Assembly: GCF_900113025.1 (NCBI RefSeq)
Contig: NZ_FONT01000011.1
Span: 1 to 53,864 of the forward strand
From: Alteribacillus iranensis
GTDB lineage: Bacteria > Bacillota > Bacilli > Bacillales > Marinococcaceae
Direction of reading: 5' to 3'
DNA: 53,864 nt
In this document: positions 18,871 through 27,789 of the stretch, in pieces
Numbering within the stretch: position 1 is the stretch's first letter
Layout of the letters: each line of letters opens with the position of its first letter
The notes under the pieces: generated by a model
What the model was told of the DNA's origin: nothing
The model's input: only the letters and a program-made list of their open reading frames with translations
Databases searched by the model: none
Program-made: the position numbers and the translations under genes

Positions 18871-20235
18871 ATGAACAATCGTTTTGCGGTTATTTTAGCC
18901 GCCGGGCAAGGTAAACGAATGAAATCGAACTTATATAAAGTACTGCACCCAGTGGGTGGAAAGCCGATGGTGGAACATGTGGCTGACCAGGTAAACAAAG
19001 CTGGATTAAAAGAAGCAGTGACGGTCATTGGTCATGGCGCAGATGACGTAAAAAAACAATTAGGCGACCGTGTTTCTTATGTGTTTCAAGAAGACCAGTT
19101 AGGAACGGGCCATGCAGTGATGCAGGCGGAGGAGATTCTTGGAGAGAAACAAGGCGTAACCGTCGTACTCTGCGGTGATACACCTTTAATTCGGGCGGAA
19201 ACGATTCAGTCGCTTATGGAGCACCATGAAAGAACTGGAGCGAGTGCCTCTGTACTTACAGCACATGCTGAAGATCCATCTGGATATGGACGTGTCATTC
19301 GTAATAATGACGGACATGTTCTGCGAATCGTTGAGCACAAAGACGCAAATGAATCTGAACGTGACGTACAAGAAATTAATACCGGCACGTACTGTTTTGA
19401 TAATAAAAAGCTTTTTGAAGCGCTTCGACAAGTAGGTAATGATAATGCGCAAGGTGAATATTACTTGCCGGATGTCATCGAAATTTTGAAGGAGCAAGGA
19501 AAAGTGGTAACTGCTTGGCAGACCCCTGATTTCTCTGAAACGATTGGGGTAAATGACAGAGTTGCTCTTGCAAGTGCAGAGACCGCTTTAAAAAAGAGAA
19601 TTAATGAGTACTGGATGAGAGAAGGAGTTACTATTATAGATCCAGACCATACATATATTTCAGCAGATAGTGTGATTGGAAAAGACTCAGTGATCTATCC
19701 AGGTACCTTTTTACACGGCACTGTAAAAATAGGAGAAGGCTGTACTATCGGCCCGCACACTGAAATAACAGACAGTAGAATTGGAAACAATACATGGATA
19801 AAGCAGTCTGTTATTTCCCACAGTGATATAGGTGATGAGGTTAAAATAGGTCCTTATGCCCACATTCGTCCTCAATCAACGATAGCCGATGACGTGAAGA
19901 TCGGAAATTTTGTTGAAATCAAAAAAACATCTTTCGGCAAAGGAAGCAAGGCTTCTCACCTTAGCTATATCGGGGATGCTGAGGTTGGCGAGCAGGTTAA
20001 CCTGGGCTGCGGTTCCATTACAGTGAATTACGATGGCAAGAATAAATTCCTGACTAAAATTGAAGATGGTGCGTTTGTCGGTTGTAACGCGAATTTGATT
20101 GCTCCCGTAACCGTGGGAGAAGGTGCGTATGTAGCAGCAGGGTCAACCATCACAGACGACGTACCGGGTGAGGCACTTTCTATTGCCCGTGCCCGACAGA
20201 CAAACAAAGAAGGTTACGTAAAAAAGAACGACTGA
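18871..20235 (+). CDS. glmU: Bifunctional UDP-N-acetylglucosamine pyrophosphorylase / glucosamine-1-P acetyltransferase
   Basis: A 454-residue enzyme making UDP-GlcNAc for peptidoglycan and teichoic acids. The N-terminal uridyltransferase domain has [11 protein letters not shown] (about 9-19), LGTGHAV and LCGDTPLI. From about residue 250 the left-handed beta-helix of hexapeptide repeats forms the acetyltransferase domain ([27 protein letters not shown]). Length and both domains are complete. GGGGGAC precedes the ATG. It is followed after 32 bases by prs, an arrangement conserved across Bacilli. Confidence 0.97.
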   Translation: MNNRFAVILAAGQGKRMKSNLYKVLHPVGGKPMVEHVADQVNKAGLKEAVTVIGHGADDVKKQLGDRVSYVFQEDQLGTGHAVMQAEEILGEKQGVTVVLCGDTPLIRAETIQSLMEHHERTGASASVLTAHAEDPSGYGRVIRNNDGHVLRIVEHKDANESERDVQEINTGTYCFDNKKLFEALRQVGNDNAQGEYYLPDVIEILKEQGKVVTAWQTPDFSETIGVNDRVALASAETALKKRINEYWMREGVTIIDPDHTYISADSVIGKDSVIYPGTFLHGTVKIGEGCTIGPHTEITDSRIGNNTWIKQSVISHSDIGDEVKIGPYAHIRPQSTIADDVKIGNFVEIKKTSFGKGSKASHLSYIGDAEVGEQVNLGCGSITVNYDGKNKFLTKIEDGAFVGCNANLIAPVTVGEGAYVAAGSTITDDVPGEALSIARARQTNKEGYVKKND

Positions 20236-20267
20236 CCAATTCAAATATAATGACGGAGGGAATATTC

Positions 20268-21218
20268 ATGCCCACTTATGACGATCCTTACTTGAAAGTT
20301 TTTACGCTAAACTCAAATCCGGCACTAGCCCATGAAATTACGAATCAAATTGGCATGGAGATGGGGAAAAGTTCAGTAAAACGGTTTAGCGATGGAGAAA
20401 TCCAAGTGAACATTGAGGAGAGCATTAGAGGATGTGATGTCTTTTTAGTACAGTCCACCTCTGAACCTGCGAATGAGCACTTAATGGAACTTCTGATTAT
20501 GATTGATGCTGTAAAGCGAGCTTCAGCGAAAAATATAAACGTAGTCCTCCCTTACTATGGCTATGCCCGTCAGGACAGAAAAGCTCGCTCTCGGGAGCCG
20601 ATCACCTCAAAGCTAGTAGCAAATTTGCTTGAAACAGCCGGAGCAACACGGGTGATCACTACTGATCTTCATGCTTCTCAAATTCAAGGTTTCTTTGATA
20701 TACCGGTCGATCAGCTTCTGGGTGAGCCTATTCTTTCCAAGCACTTCTTAGACAAAGAGATGGAAGATGTCGTCGTTGTATCACCTGACCACGGAGGTGT
20801 CATACGAGCGAGAAAAATGGCAGACCGGTTGAAAGCACCGATTGCTATTATTGATAAGCGTCGTCCGAAACCTAATGTATCTGAAGTCATGAACATCATC
20901 GGGGACGTAGAAGATAAGACTGCGATCATCGTAGACGATATTATTGATACAGCCGGGACGATGACATTAGCAGCAGATGCTTTGCTGGAGAAAGGTGCAA
21001 AAGAAGTCTATGCTTGCTGTACGCATCCCGTCTTATCTGGCCCGGCTATTGAGCGTATTGAGAACTCCAATATTAAAGAATTAGCTGTAACGAATACCAT
21101 TGTTCTACCTGAGGAAAAACAAATCGACAAAATTAAACAGCTTTCTTTGGCTCCATTAATTGCAGAAGCGATTATTAGAGTTCATGAACAGACGTCTGTA
21201 AGTACGTTATTCGAGTAA
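20268..21218 (+). CDS. prs: Ribose-phosphate pyrophosphokinase (PRPP synthetase)
   Basis: A 316-residue class I enzyme making PRPP from ribose-5-phosphate and ATP, for purine, pyrimidine, His, Trp and NAD synthesis. [18 protein letters not shown] is the ATP-binding flexible loop region, [16 protein letters not shown] the metal-binding histidine loop, and [10 protein letters not shown] at 222-231 the PRPP loop. ATG 20268 follows CGGAGGG; the earlier frame start at 20250 has no site. PRPP is the signal sensed by PurR, encoded 3 kb upstream. Confidence 0.97.
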   Translation: MPTYDDPYLKVFTLNSNPALAHEITNQIGMEMGKSSVKRFSDGEIQVNIEESIRGCDVFLVQSTSEPANEHLMELLIMIDAVKRASAKNINVVLPYYGYARQDRKARSREPITSKLVANLLETAGATRVITTDLHASQIQGFFDIPVDQLLGEPILSKHFLDKEMEDVVVVSPDHGGVIRARKMADRLKAPIAIIDKRRPKPNVSEVMNIIGDVEDKTAIIVDDIIDTAGTMTLAADALLEKGAKEVYACCTHPVLSGPAIERIENSNIKELAVTNTIVLPEEKQIDKIKQLSLAPLIAEAIIRVHEQTSVSTLFE

Positions 21219-21290
21219 CTCTAAGTGAGAAGAAGGGATGGTTTCTTGATATCGAACGGATCCTCATGATATATTGATTTAAATAAAAAT

Positions 21291-21316
21291 GTTAACATTC
21301 CGTTGTAAGTGGGTAA
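21291..21316 (+). promoter_or_regulatory. Probable sigma-B promoter of ctc
   Basis: GTTAAC (21291-21296), 14-base spacer, GGGTAA (21311-21316), close to the sigma-B pattern GTTTAA-N12-15-GGGTAT. B. subtilis ctc is a founding sigma-B gene. Confidence 0.7.
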
Positions 21317-21355
21317 AGCTAATAAAGACACTCAAATTGATAACGAGGTGAATCA

Positions 21356-22024
21356 ATGATGTCTACTGTATTAGATGCAAATACTCGCGAGAATTTACAA
21401 AGATCCGAAACAAGAAGTTTACGATTGCAAGGTTATGTCCCTGCTGTCCTTTATGGGAAAGAGACAAAAAGCACGCCAGTAGCCGTGCCGAGCATTGAAT
21501 TTATTAAAACTTTGCGTGAAGTAGGACGCAACGGAATCATCGAATTGGAAGTATCAGGCAAGAAACATAAAGTGATTGTCCATGATATGCAAGTGGATCC
21601 AATTAAGGATCATCTCGTCCATATCGATTTTTTTGAAGTAGACTTAAAATCGGAAATGGAAGCAGAAGTAGCTGTCAATCTAGTAGGAGAATCACCTGGC
21701 GAGAAGGACGGAGGAGTATTATCACCACTGTTGTATAATGTGACAGTAAGTGCTCTGCCAGCTGATATACCTGAAGAAATTACCGTAGATATATCGGACC
21801 TTCAAATCGGGGACTCCATTCAAGTAGCAGATCTTTCTTCTGGAGAAGGATATAAGATAACGAACGAGCCGGAGGAAACAGTAGTAACAATCCTGCCTCC
21901 TGACCAAGAGGTTGTGGAAGACGATACAGAAACGGAAGAACCAGAACTCGTGGAAACAGACGATAGCGGTCAGGAATCGAATGAGTCAGGCTCTGAAGAA
22001 GAGGATGCTTCAAAAGAAGAATAA
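21356..22024 (+). CDS. ctc: General stress protein Ctc (ribosomal protein bL25 family)
   Basis: A 222-residue long-form bL25 protein that binds 5S rRNA in the 50S subunit, needed under stress in B. subtilis. The N-terminal L25 domain includes RLQGYVPAVLYGKE and KHKVIVHDMQVDPIKDHLVHIDFFEVD. The beta-rich TL5/CTC domain follows (PADIPEEITVDISDLQIGDSI). The last 40 residues form an acidic tail very rich in E and D, longer than in B. subtilis. Two adjacent ATGs follow GAGGTG. Its own sigma-B promoter lies in the 137-base gap after prs. Confidence 0.94.
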   Translation: MMSTVLDANTRENLQRSETRSLRLQGYVPAVLYGKETKSTPVAVPSIEFIKTLREVGRNGIIELEVSGKKHKVIVHDMQVDPIKDHLVHIDFFEVDLKSEMEAEVAVNLVGESPGEKDGGVLSPLLYNVTVSALPADIPEEITVDISDLQIGDSIQVADLSSGEGYKITNEPEETVVTILPPDQEVVEDDTETEEPELVETDDSGQESNESGSEEEDASKEE

Positions 22025-22035
22025 GTAAACGAGGA

Positions 22036-22069
22036 AGGTATAGCCGTCCACGCGGTTATGCCTTTTTAT
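22036..22069 (+). terminator. Terminator after ctc
   Basis: AGGTATAGCCG pairs with CGGTTATGCCT (with G-U pairs) around TCCACG, followed by five T. Confidence 0.85.
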
Positions 22070-22124
22070 CACTAAGAATCGTATTAATAATTTTCAAACA
22101 ATTAGTTGGCGTTTCAGGAAGGCA

Positions 22125-22688
22125 GTGAATGACGTGAAGGTAATCGCAGGCCTTGGCAACCCTGGGAAGAAATATGAGAAAACCCGTCATAATGTAGGGT
22201 TTGAAGCAGTGGATCAATTAGCTTCCCATCTGCAAGCATCATGGAAACAGAATAATAACAGTATGATTATAGAAACACGAATTAACAATGAGAAACTGAT
22301 TTTAATAAAGCCTCTTACCTATATGAACCTATCTGGTGAAGCGATCCGTCCTCTTTTATCTTATTACAACGTGGATGCAGAGGATCTGCTTGTCATGTAT
22401 GATGACTTAGATCTAGAGCCAGGACGTCTCCGTCTCCGTCTTAAAGGCGGACACGGTGGACATAATGGGATTCGGTCGATCATTGATCAGATTGGGACAA
22501 AGGAATTCAAACGTATCCGTATTGGAGTGGGACGGCCTTCAGAGGGTAAATCCGTGGTAACTCATGTATTAGGGACGTTTCCTCCGAAAGAGAGATCGTT
22601 GGTGGAAAAAGCTATTGATTTGGCAGCAGAGGCAGCTGGAGAATGGCTTTACAAACCTTTCGATGAAGTAATGAATCAATTTAATTAG
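22125..22688 (+). CDS. pth: Peptidyl-tRNA hydrolase (SpoVC)
   Basis: A 187-residue Pth1 enzyme releasing tRNA from stalled peptidyl-tRNA. GLGNPGKKYEKTRHNVGF near the N-terminus includes the catalytic His. KPLTYMNLSGE and DDLDLEPGRLRLRLKGGHGGHNGIRSI with the active-site Asp follow. It ends FDEVMNQFN like its homologues. The start is uncertain: GTG 22125 is very near AGGAAGG (22116-22122), while GTG 22134 is eleven bases away. The difference is only three residues. Confidence 0.95.
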   Translation: MNDVKVIAGLGNPGKKYEKTRHNVGFEAVDQLASHLQASWKQNNNSMIIETRINNEKLILIKPLTYMNLSGEAIRPLLSYYNVDAEDLLVMYDDLDLEPGRLRLRLKGGHGGHNGIRSIIDQIGTKEFKRIRIGVGRPSEGKSVVTHVLGTFPPKERSLVEKAIDLAAEAAGEWLYKPFDEVMNQFN

Positions 22689-22779
22689 CATCTGTCTCCA
22701 TGAAGAGGCATAGTATATAGTGCTTCATTCTCGCTCATACTAAGCTTGAATAGTATTCAGAGTGAAAAGGAGCGGAACT

Positions 22780-23013
22780 ATGGCTATTCAATACTATTGC
22801 CGGCACTGTGGAAATTCTATCGGAACGTTAGAAAATGAGGAGCTTCTCGTATCCCCTCAATTAGGCTTGGATCAACTTTCCGATGAAGAGCAGCAGCAAA
22901 TTATTCATTATGGCTCTGATGGACATGTTCATGTTAGAGTAACATGTGAACATTGTGAAGAAGCTCTTGAAAATAATCCTGAGTGGTATACACTTGAACG
23001 TTGGATACACTAA
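22780..23013 (+). CDS. fin: Anti-sigma-F factor Fin (YabK)
   Basis: A 77-residue zinc-binding protein. YYCRHCGNSIGTL gives the first CxxC pair and TCEHCEEALENNPEW the second. In B. subtilis Fin binds sigma-F and helps the switch to sigma-G in the forespore. ATG 22780 follows AAGGAGCGG. With csfB (anti-sigma-G) this window encodes two small zinc proteins that time forespore sigma factors. It lies between pth and mfd as in B. subtilis. Confidence 0.92.
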   Translation: MAIQYYCRHCGNSIGTLENEELLVSPQLGLDQLSDEEQQQIIHYGSDGHVHVRVTCEHCEEALENNPEWYTLERWIH

Positions 23014-23041
23014 GCAATTTATCTTATTATTACTTATTCAG

Positions 23042-23084
23042 AGAACAGGACTGGCTCCGAATAGGAGAGGCAGCCTGTTTTCTG
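23042..23084 (+). terminator. Terminator after fin
   Basis: AACAGG-CTG-CTCC pairs with GGAG-CAG-CCTGTT with small bulges around GAATA, ending GTTTTCT. Confidence 0.75.
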
Positions 23085-23151
23085 CTGGTATATAATCGAA
23101 CATATGTTTAAGACATACGATCGATTTGTGGTGAAAGGGGAAAAGCAAATC

Positions 23152-26100
23152 ATGAAAGGATTACAATCCATCCTGGCCGATAACGATCATGTTCAAGCCG
23201 TTTTAGAGGGAATTGAACATGGAATGAAGGAACAACTAGTCGCCGGGTTAAGCGGATCGGCCCGCTCTTTTTTTATATCATTGGCTCAATCAAGAATACA
23301 CAAACCAACTCTTGTGATTACTCACACTCTCTATCAGGCTCAGAAACTGTATGAAGATTTATTGGAATTGGTAGGAACAAATGTCTACTTATACCCTGTG
23401 AATGAGTTGATTGCTTCTGAAATAGCAATCGCCAGTCCAGAGATGAGAGCGCAGCGGATTGAAGTGATGAATCAATTAACATCTGGTCAGTTTGAGGGAA
23501 TAGTCATTGCTCCGGCAGCTGGTATAAAAAGACTTCTTCCGCCTCCCGCATTATGGAAAGATGGGCAAATCACGTTGGAGAGAGAAAAAGAACTAGATTT
23601 AGAGGCTTTTGTTACCCAGCTGATTTCTCTTGGCTACCAACGAACAGATATGGTATCTGCGCCAGGTGAATTTAGCATCAGAGGGGGCATTATTGACATT
23701 TATTCTCTAACAGAAGAGAACCCCGTCCGTATTGATTTGTTTGATACAGAGATTGATTCGCTTCGTTATTTTCAAGCGGAAGATCAGCGCTCGCTAGAAG
23801 AAATTCATTCTTTAACCATTGGTCCGGCACAAGAAGTCATACTAGCGAAGGAACATTTTGAGAAGGCAGCGGAGGAACTTGAACAAGCACTGGGACAAAC
23901 GTTAAAAACTGTAAATCAAAACGCTGTAAAAGAAAAGCTGCAGGAGCACCTCTCCTATGACATGGAACAGTTAAACGAACAATCCCGCTTTCAAGGTATT
24001 TATAAATACATGCGTTATTTTTATGACCAGCCTGCCACATTGTTATCTTATTTTTCTGAGGAAACCGTTCTCTATTTTGATGAAGTCAGCAGAGTACATG
24101 AAATGCTTGAGCGATTAGATAAAGAAGAAGCAGAATGGCTGACAGCGACGGTGGAACAGGGAGAGATACCGAATAATGTCACGTTATCTGTGTCTTCTGA
24201 TGACCTCCTCGAAGGGATAGACAATCCCCGTGTTTATTTTTCTTTGTTTTTACGAAATATCTCATCGATCGAACCGCAAAATGTAGCTAACATTCAATGC
24301 AGAGCCATGCAGCAGTTTCACGGACAAATGCCTGTCCTTCAAAAGGAAATGGATCGGTGGAAACAAGGGAACTATACCGTTGTATTCGTAGCTGGCAGTG
24401 AAGAAAGAGTCACAAAGCTTCAAAGCGTACTCAATGATTATGATATAGAAGCAGACATCGCTGACATGTCAGGACCTTTCTCTGTTGATCGGGCAACAAT
24501 TGTACAGGGACAGTTAAACAGCGGTTTTGAAATGCCAATGGAAAAAATTGCTGTTATTACGGAACAGGAGGCATTTTCGAAAAAAACACAGCGACCGAGA
24601 AGAAGACAAAAGATTTCTAATGCAGAACGCATAAAAAGCTATTCAGAACTTTCTGTCGGTGATTTGGTAGTCCATGTCAACCACGGGATCGGCAAATACT
24701 TAGGACTAGAGACCCTGGAAGTGAATGGGATTCATAAAGATTACTTGAACATTTCTTATGCCGGCAATGATAAGCTTTACGTGCCAGTGGAACAAATTGA
24801 TCAAGTTCAGAAGTATGCAACGTCTGAAGATAAGGAACCGAAAATTTCCAAACTTGGCGGAAGCGAATGGAAAAAAGTAAAACGTAAAGTAGAATCTTCG
24901 GTTCAAGACATTGCCGACGATTTAATCAAATTGTACGCCGAGCGTGAAGCATCTGTAGGTTATGCTTTTTCTAATCACGAGACAGAAGAAAATGCGTTTG
25001 CCTCTTCTTTTCCATATCAAGAAACGGAAGATCAGTTAAGAGCGATACAGGAAATCAAGGAAGACATGGAGAAGGAACGCCCAATGGACCGATTATTATG
25101 CGGAGATGTTGGCTACGGCAAAACAGAAGTTGCTATTCGAGCTATCTTTAAAGCTATTCTGGATGGAAAACAAGTAGCGATGCTTGTACCTACGACGATT
25201 CTTGCACAGCAGCACTTTGACACTATTTCAGAAAGGTTTGCTGATTATCCGATAAACATAGGTCTTCTTAGTCGTTTTCGGTCACGCAAACAACAGGCGG
25301 AGACTCTTAACAGTTTAAAGACAGGCGGTATCGACATTGTTATTGGGACACACCGTGTTCTTTCAAAAGATGTGAAGTTTAAAGATTTAGGGCTTTTAAT
25401 TGTGGATGAGGAACAACGGTTCGGTGTAACCCATAAAGAAAAGATTAAACAAATGAAAGCCAATGTCGATGTATTGACGTTAACAGCTACTCCTATTCCG
25501 CGAACGCTTCATATGTCTATGCTCGGGGTACGGGATTTGTCTGTGATTGAAACGCCTCCTGAGAATAGATTTCCTGTGCAAACATACGTCCTTGAGTATA
25601 ATGCCGCGCTTATAAAGGAAGCGGTAGAGCGAGAAATTGCAAGGGGCGGTCAAGTATATTTTCTGTACAATCATGTCGATGATATAAGCCGTATGGCAGA
25701 TCAAGTTGCAGCACTGGTGCCAGATGCCAGCGTAACCTACGCGCACGGGCAAATGAATGAGCAAGAACTGGAATCAGTTATGTTCGATTTCTTAGAGGGG
25801 AACAAAGATGTCCTTGTGACAACGACTATTATTGAAACGGGTGTTGATATCCCGAACGTAAATACGTTAATCATTTATGATGCTGATAAAATGGGTCTTT
25901 CCCAGTTGTACCAGTTAAGAGGCCGAGTAGGACGGTCCAACCGGATAGCATACGCTTATTTTACTTATCAAAGAGACAAGGTCCTCACGGAAGTGGCAGA
26001 AAAACGACTTCAAGCCATTAAAGAATTTACCGAACTTGGATCCGGATTCAAAATTGCGATGAGGGACTTGTCGATACGAGGGGCCGGGAATTTGTTGGGA

Positions 26101-26685
26101 GCCCAACAGCATGGCTTTATAGACTCCGTAGGATTTGATTTGTACTCCCAAATGCTGAGGGACGCGATTCAGGAGAAAAAAGGAGAAAAACCAAAACGAA
26201 AAGAGCCTGAGTTTGAACTAGACGTGAATGTCGATGCTTATATTCCCGTTGAATATATAGAGGATTCGAAACAGAAAATTGAAATGTATAAGCGGTTTAA
26301 AGGATTAGAGACATTAGACGATTTACAGGATTTACAGGATGAGATGATCGACCGGTTTGGGGAGTATCCGAGAGAAACGGAAGATTTGTTTACGATCGCA
26401 AGGGTCAAGATCCTGGCAAAGGACCATGGAATCGAATCGATTCTTCAAGAAAAACAAAAAACAACATTACTTTTAACCGAAGAAACTACTCAACAAATTG
26501 AAGGGGCGAAGCTGTTTAACCTAGTGAATGAAATGGGCCGAGAAGTTGGAATAGGAACGAGTGATAATAAGATTAAACTGGCTATTCATCAAAATAAAAT
26601 ATCGGAACGTAAATTCCTGGACATATTGAATAAGATTGTAACCAAACTCCCAGAGACAAAAAAAGAGACGGAAGAATCCGCATAG
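23152..26685 (+). CDS. mfd: Transcription-repair coupling factor Mfd
   Basis: A 1177-residue translocase that removes RNA polymerase stalled at DNA damage and recruits UvrA. The UvrB-like N-terminal part contains LYPVNELI and GEFSIRGGIIDIYS. The RNA-polymerase-interaction domain follows (SVGDLVVHVNHGIGKYLGLE, about 500-520). The RecG-like motor has GDVGYGKTEVA as Walker A and DEEQRFG as the DEEQ box, then QLRGRVGRSN as motif VI. The frame opens at 23104, but ATG 23152 gives exactly the family length and begins the homologous sequence; AAAGGGG precedes it. All motifs are intact. Confidence 0.97.
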   Translation: MKGLQSILADNDHVQAVLEGIEHGMKEQLVAGLSGSARSFFISLAQSRIHKPTLVITHTLYQAQKLYEDLLELVGTNVYLYPVNELIASEIAIASPEMRAQRIEVMNQLTSGQFEGIVIAPAAGIKRLLPPPALWKDGQITLEREKELDLEAFVTQLISLGYQRTDMVSAPGEFSIRGGIIDIYSLTEENPVRIDLFDTEIDSLRYFQAEDQRSLEEIHSLTIGPAQEVILAKEHFEKAAEELEQALGQTLKTVNQNAVKEKLQEHLSYDMEQLNEQSRFQGIYKYMRYFYDQPATLLSYFSEETVLYFDEVSRVHEMLERLDKEEAEWLTATVEQGEIPNNVTLSVSSDDLLEGIDNPRVYFSLFLRNISSIEPQNVANIQCRAMQQFHGQMPVLQKEMDRWKQGNYTVVFVAGSEERVTKLQSVLNDYDIEADIADMSGPFSVDRATIVQGQLNSGFEMPMEKIAVITEQEAFSKKTQRPRRRQKISNAERIKSYSELSVGDLVVHVNHGIGKYLGLETLEVNGIHKDYLNISYAGNDKLYVPVEQIDQVQKYATSEDKEPKISKLGGSEWKKVKRKVESSVQDIADDLIKLYAEREASVGYAFSNHETEENAFASSFPYQETEDQLRAIQEIKEDMEKERPMDRLLCGDVGYGKTEVAIRAIFKAILDGKQVAMLVPTTILAQQHFDTISERFADYPINIGLLSRFRSRKQQAETLNSLKTGGIDIVIGTHRVLSKDVKFKDLGLLIVDEEQRFGVTHKEKIKQMKANVDVLTLTATPIPRTLHMSMLGVRDLSVIETPPENRFPVQTYVLEYNAALIKEAVEREIARGGQVYFLYNHVDDISRMADQVAALVPDASVTYAHGQMNEQELESVMFDFLEGNKDVLVTTTIIETGVDIPNVNTLIIYDADKMGLSQLYQLRGRVGRSNRIAYAYFTYQRDKVLTEVAEKRLQAIKEFTELGSGFKIAMRDLSIRGAGNLLGAQQHGFIDSVGFDLYSQMLRDAIQEKKGEKPKRKEPEFELDVNVDAYIPVEYIEDSKQKIEMYKRFKGLETLDDLQDLQDEMIDRFGEYPRETEDLFTIARVKILAKDHGIESILQEKQKTTLLLTEETTQQIEGAKLFNLVNEMGREVGIGTSDNKIKLAIHQNKISERKFLDILNKIVTKLPETKKETEESA

Positions 26686-26729
26686 AATGCTTTTGTCTTT
26701 CTGTATCTCCAGCTTTTTCTACTTTTTAT

Positions 26730-26758
26730 GAATATATCTCTTTTTCTGGTGGATAATA
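26730..26758 (+). promoter_or_regulatory. Probable sigma-G promoter of spoVT
   Basis: GAATA (26730-26734), 17-base spacer, GATAATA (26752-26758), near the sigma-G pattern GMATA with CATAMTA. B. subtilis spoVT is sigma-G dependent. Confidence 0.55.
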
Positions 26759-26837
26759 AAAGCAATACAAGAGAGAGACGGTTTTGTCTCGATCACATCT
26801 CAGGATTAACACACCGATAGAAAGGGAGGCAGTTCGT

Positions 26838-27380
26838 ATGATGAAAGCGACAGGCATCGTGCGTCGTATTGATGACCTTGGCAGAGTAGTTATTCCCAAA
26901 GAAATCCGGCGCACGCTGCGTATCAGGGAGGGGGATCCGCTGGAGATATTCGTGGATCGAGATGGGGAAGTCATACTGAAGAAGTACTCGCCTATTTCTG
27001 AACTAGGGGACTTTGCGAAAGAATATGCAGAAGCTTTATATGATACATTACAACACCCTGTCCTTATCGCTGACCGTGACACGTATATTGCAGTGTCCGG
27101 AAGCATGAAGAAGGATTATGCAAATAAAAGCATTGGACGCATTGTGGAAGAAGCGATCACCGATAGACAGACGAAGGTAACCTCAGTAAAAGGGGACTAT
27201 AATATCGTCAGTGACCATGAAGAAACGATGAGAGGATATGCGGTGGCACCTATCATTGCAAATGGTGACCCTATTGGTGCCGTGGTGATGATCGCAAAAG
27301 AAGATAAAGTGGATGAGGCTATATCAGCAAAGCTGCTCGAAACAGCCGCTGGATTTTTAGCAAGACAAATGGAACAATAA
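26838..27380 (+). CDS. spoVT: Stage V sporulation regulator SpoVT
   Basis: A 180-residue AbrB-type transcription factor that tunes sigma-G genes in the forespore. The N-terminal swapped-hairpin domain (MKATGIVRRIDDLGRVVIPKEIRR) is nearly identical to B. subtilis SpoVT and similar to AbrB at 8515. A linker and a GAF-like C-terminal domain follow (ADRDTYIAVSGSMKKDY, ANGDPIGAVVM), ending AAGFLARQMEQ. ATG 26838 is eight bases after GGGAGG (26824-26829), with a second ATG directly next to it. A terminator follows. Confidence 0.97.
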   Translation: MMKATGIVRRIDDLGRVVIPKEIRRTLRIREGDPLEIFVDRDGEVILKKYSPISELGDFAKEYAEALYDTLQHPVLIADRDTYIAVSGSMKKDYANKSIGRIVEEAITDRQTKVTSVKGDYNIVSDHEETMRGYAVAPIIANGDPIGAVVMIAKEDKVDEAISAKLLETAAGFLARQMEQ

Positions 27381-27390
27381 TCATTCCCAA

Positions 27391-27428
27391 CAGTCACGGA
27401 GTAGGTTGTTTACTTCCGTGGCTTTTTC
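27391..27428 (+). terminator. Terminator after spoVT
   Basis: AGTCACGGA pairs with TTCCGTGGCT (G-U allowed) around a 12-base loop, followed by TTTTTCTT. Confidence 0.8.
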
Positions 27429-27457
27429 TTATGGATAAATAAAAGCATTTTGTGAGT

Positions 27458-27631
27458 TGTCCAGCTTTCAGCGCCTAGCTGCTCTGAGGCCCACAGGACG
27501 TGACGTCTTTAGTCGAACTTCCTTCTCCAGCGCTTGTCGCATAGCGGTTCTTCTGCTAGAAACGCAAACGTCCTGTTTGCAACGCAGAAGCCAGCACGTC
27601 CTGTGCAAGTCAGGCGCCTTACGCTTTTCTT
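27458..27631 (+). repeat. Intergenic repeat with mini-hairpins, first of a tandem pair
   Basis: Starts GTCCAGCTTTCAGCGCCTAG and ends CAGGCGCCTTACGCTTTTC, so the outer ends are inverted (GGCGCC/AGCGCC). It has an insertion carrying the mini-hairpins GCAAAC-GTCCT-GTTTGC (27564-27580) and GCAC-GTCCT-GTGC (27594-27606), plus the reversed form CAC-AGGAC-GTG (27492-27502). The same hairpin unit occurs in the 23S-5S spacer at 391-515. Confidence 0.8.
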
Positions 27632-27634
27632 TAT

Positions 27635-27752
27635 GTCCAGCTTCAGCGCCTAGCTGCTCGGGGTTTCATCGTCTACTCCTCCGGCCATCAGGATGGCCTT
27701 TGGCGAAGACAGATGAACCTGTCGCAGCTAACCAAGGCGCTTACGCTTTTCT
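27635..27752 (+). repeat. Intergenic repeat, second of a tandem pair
   Basis: Near-identical to 18064-18184, including GGCCATC-AG-GATGGCC (27683-27698), TGGCGAAGACAGATGAACCT and the end CAAGGCGCTTACGCTTTTC. It lies only about 20 bases before the yabM ribosome binding site. Confidence 0.85.
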
Positions 27753-27789
27753 TTATGATATACTGGTTCAAGTGAAAGGGAGATGGATT

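Noticed and set aside
27457-27789. The 111-codon N-terminal extension of yabM
   Set aside because: It runs through the two intergenic repeats, matches no flippase sequence, and the ATG at 27790 has a good ribosome binding site and gives the family length.
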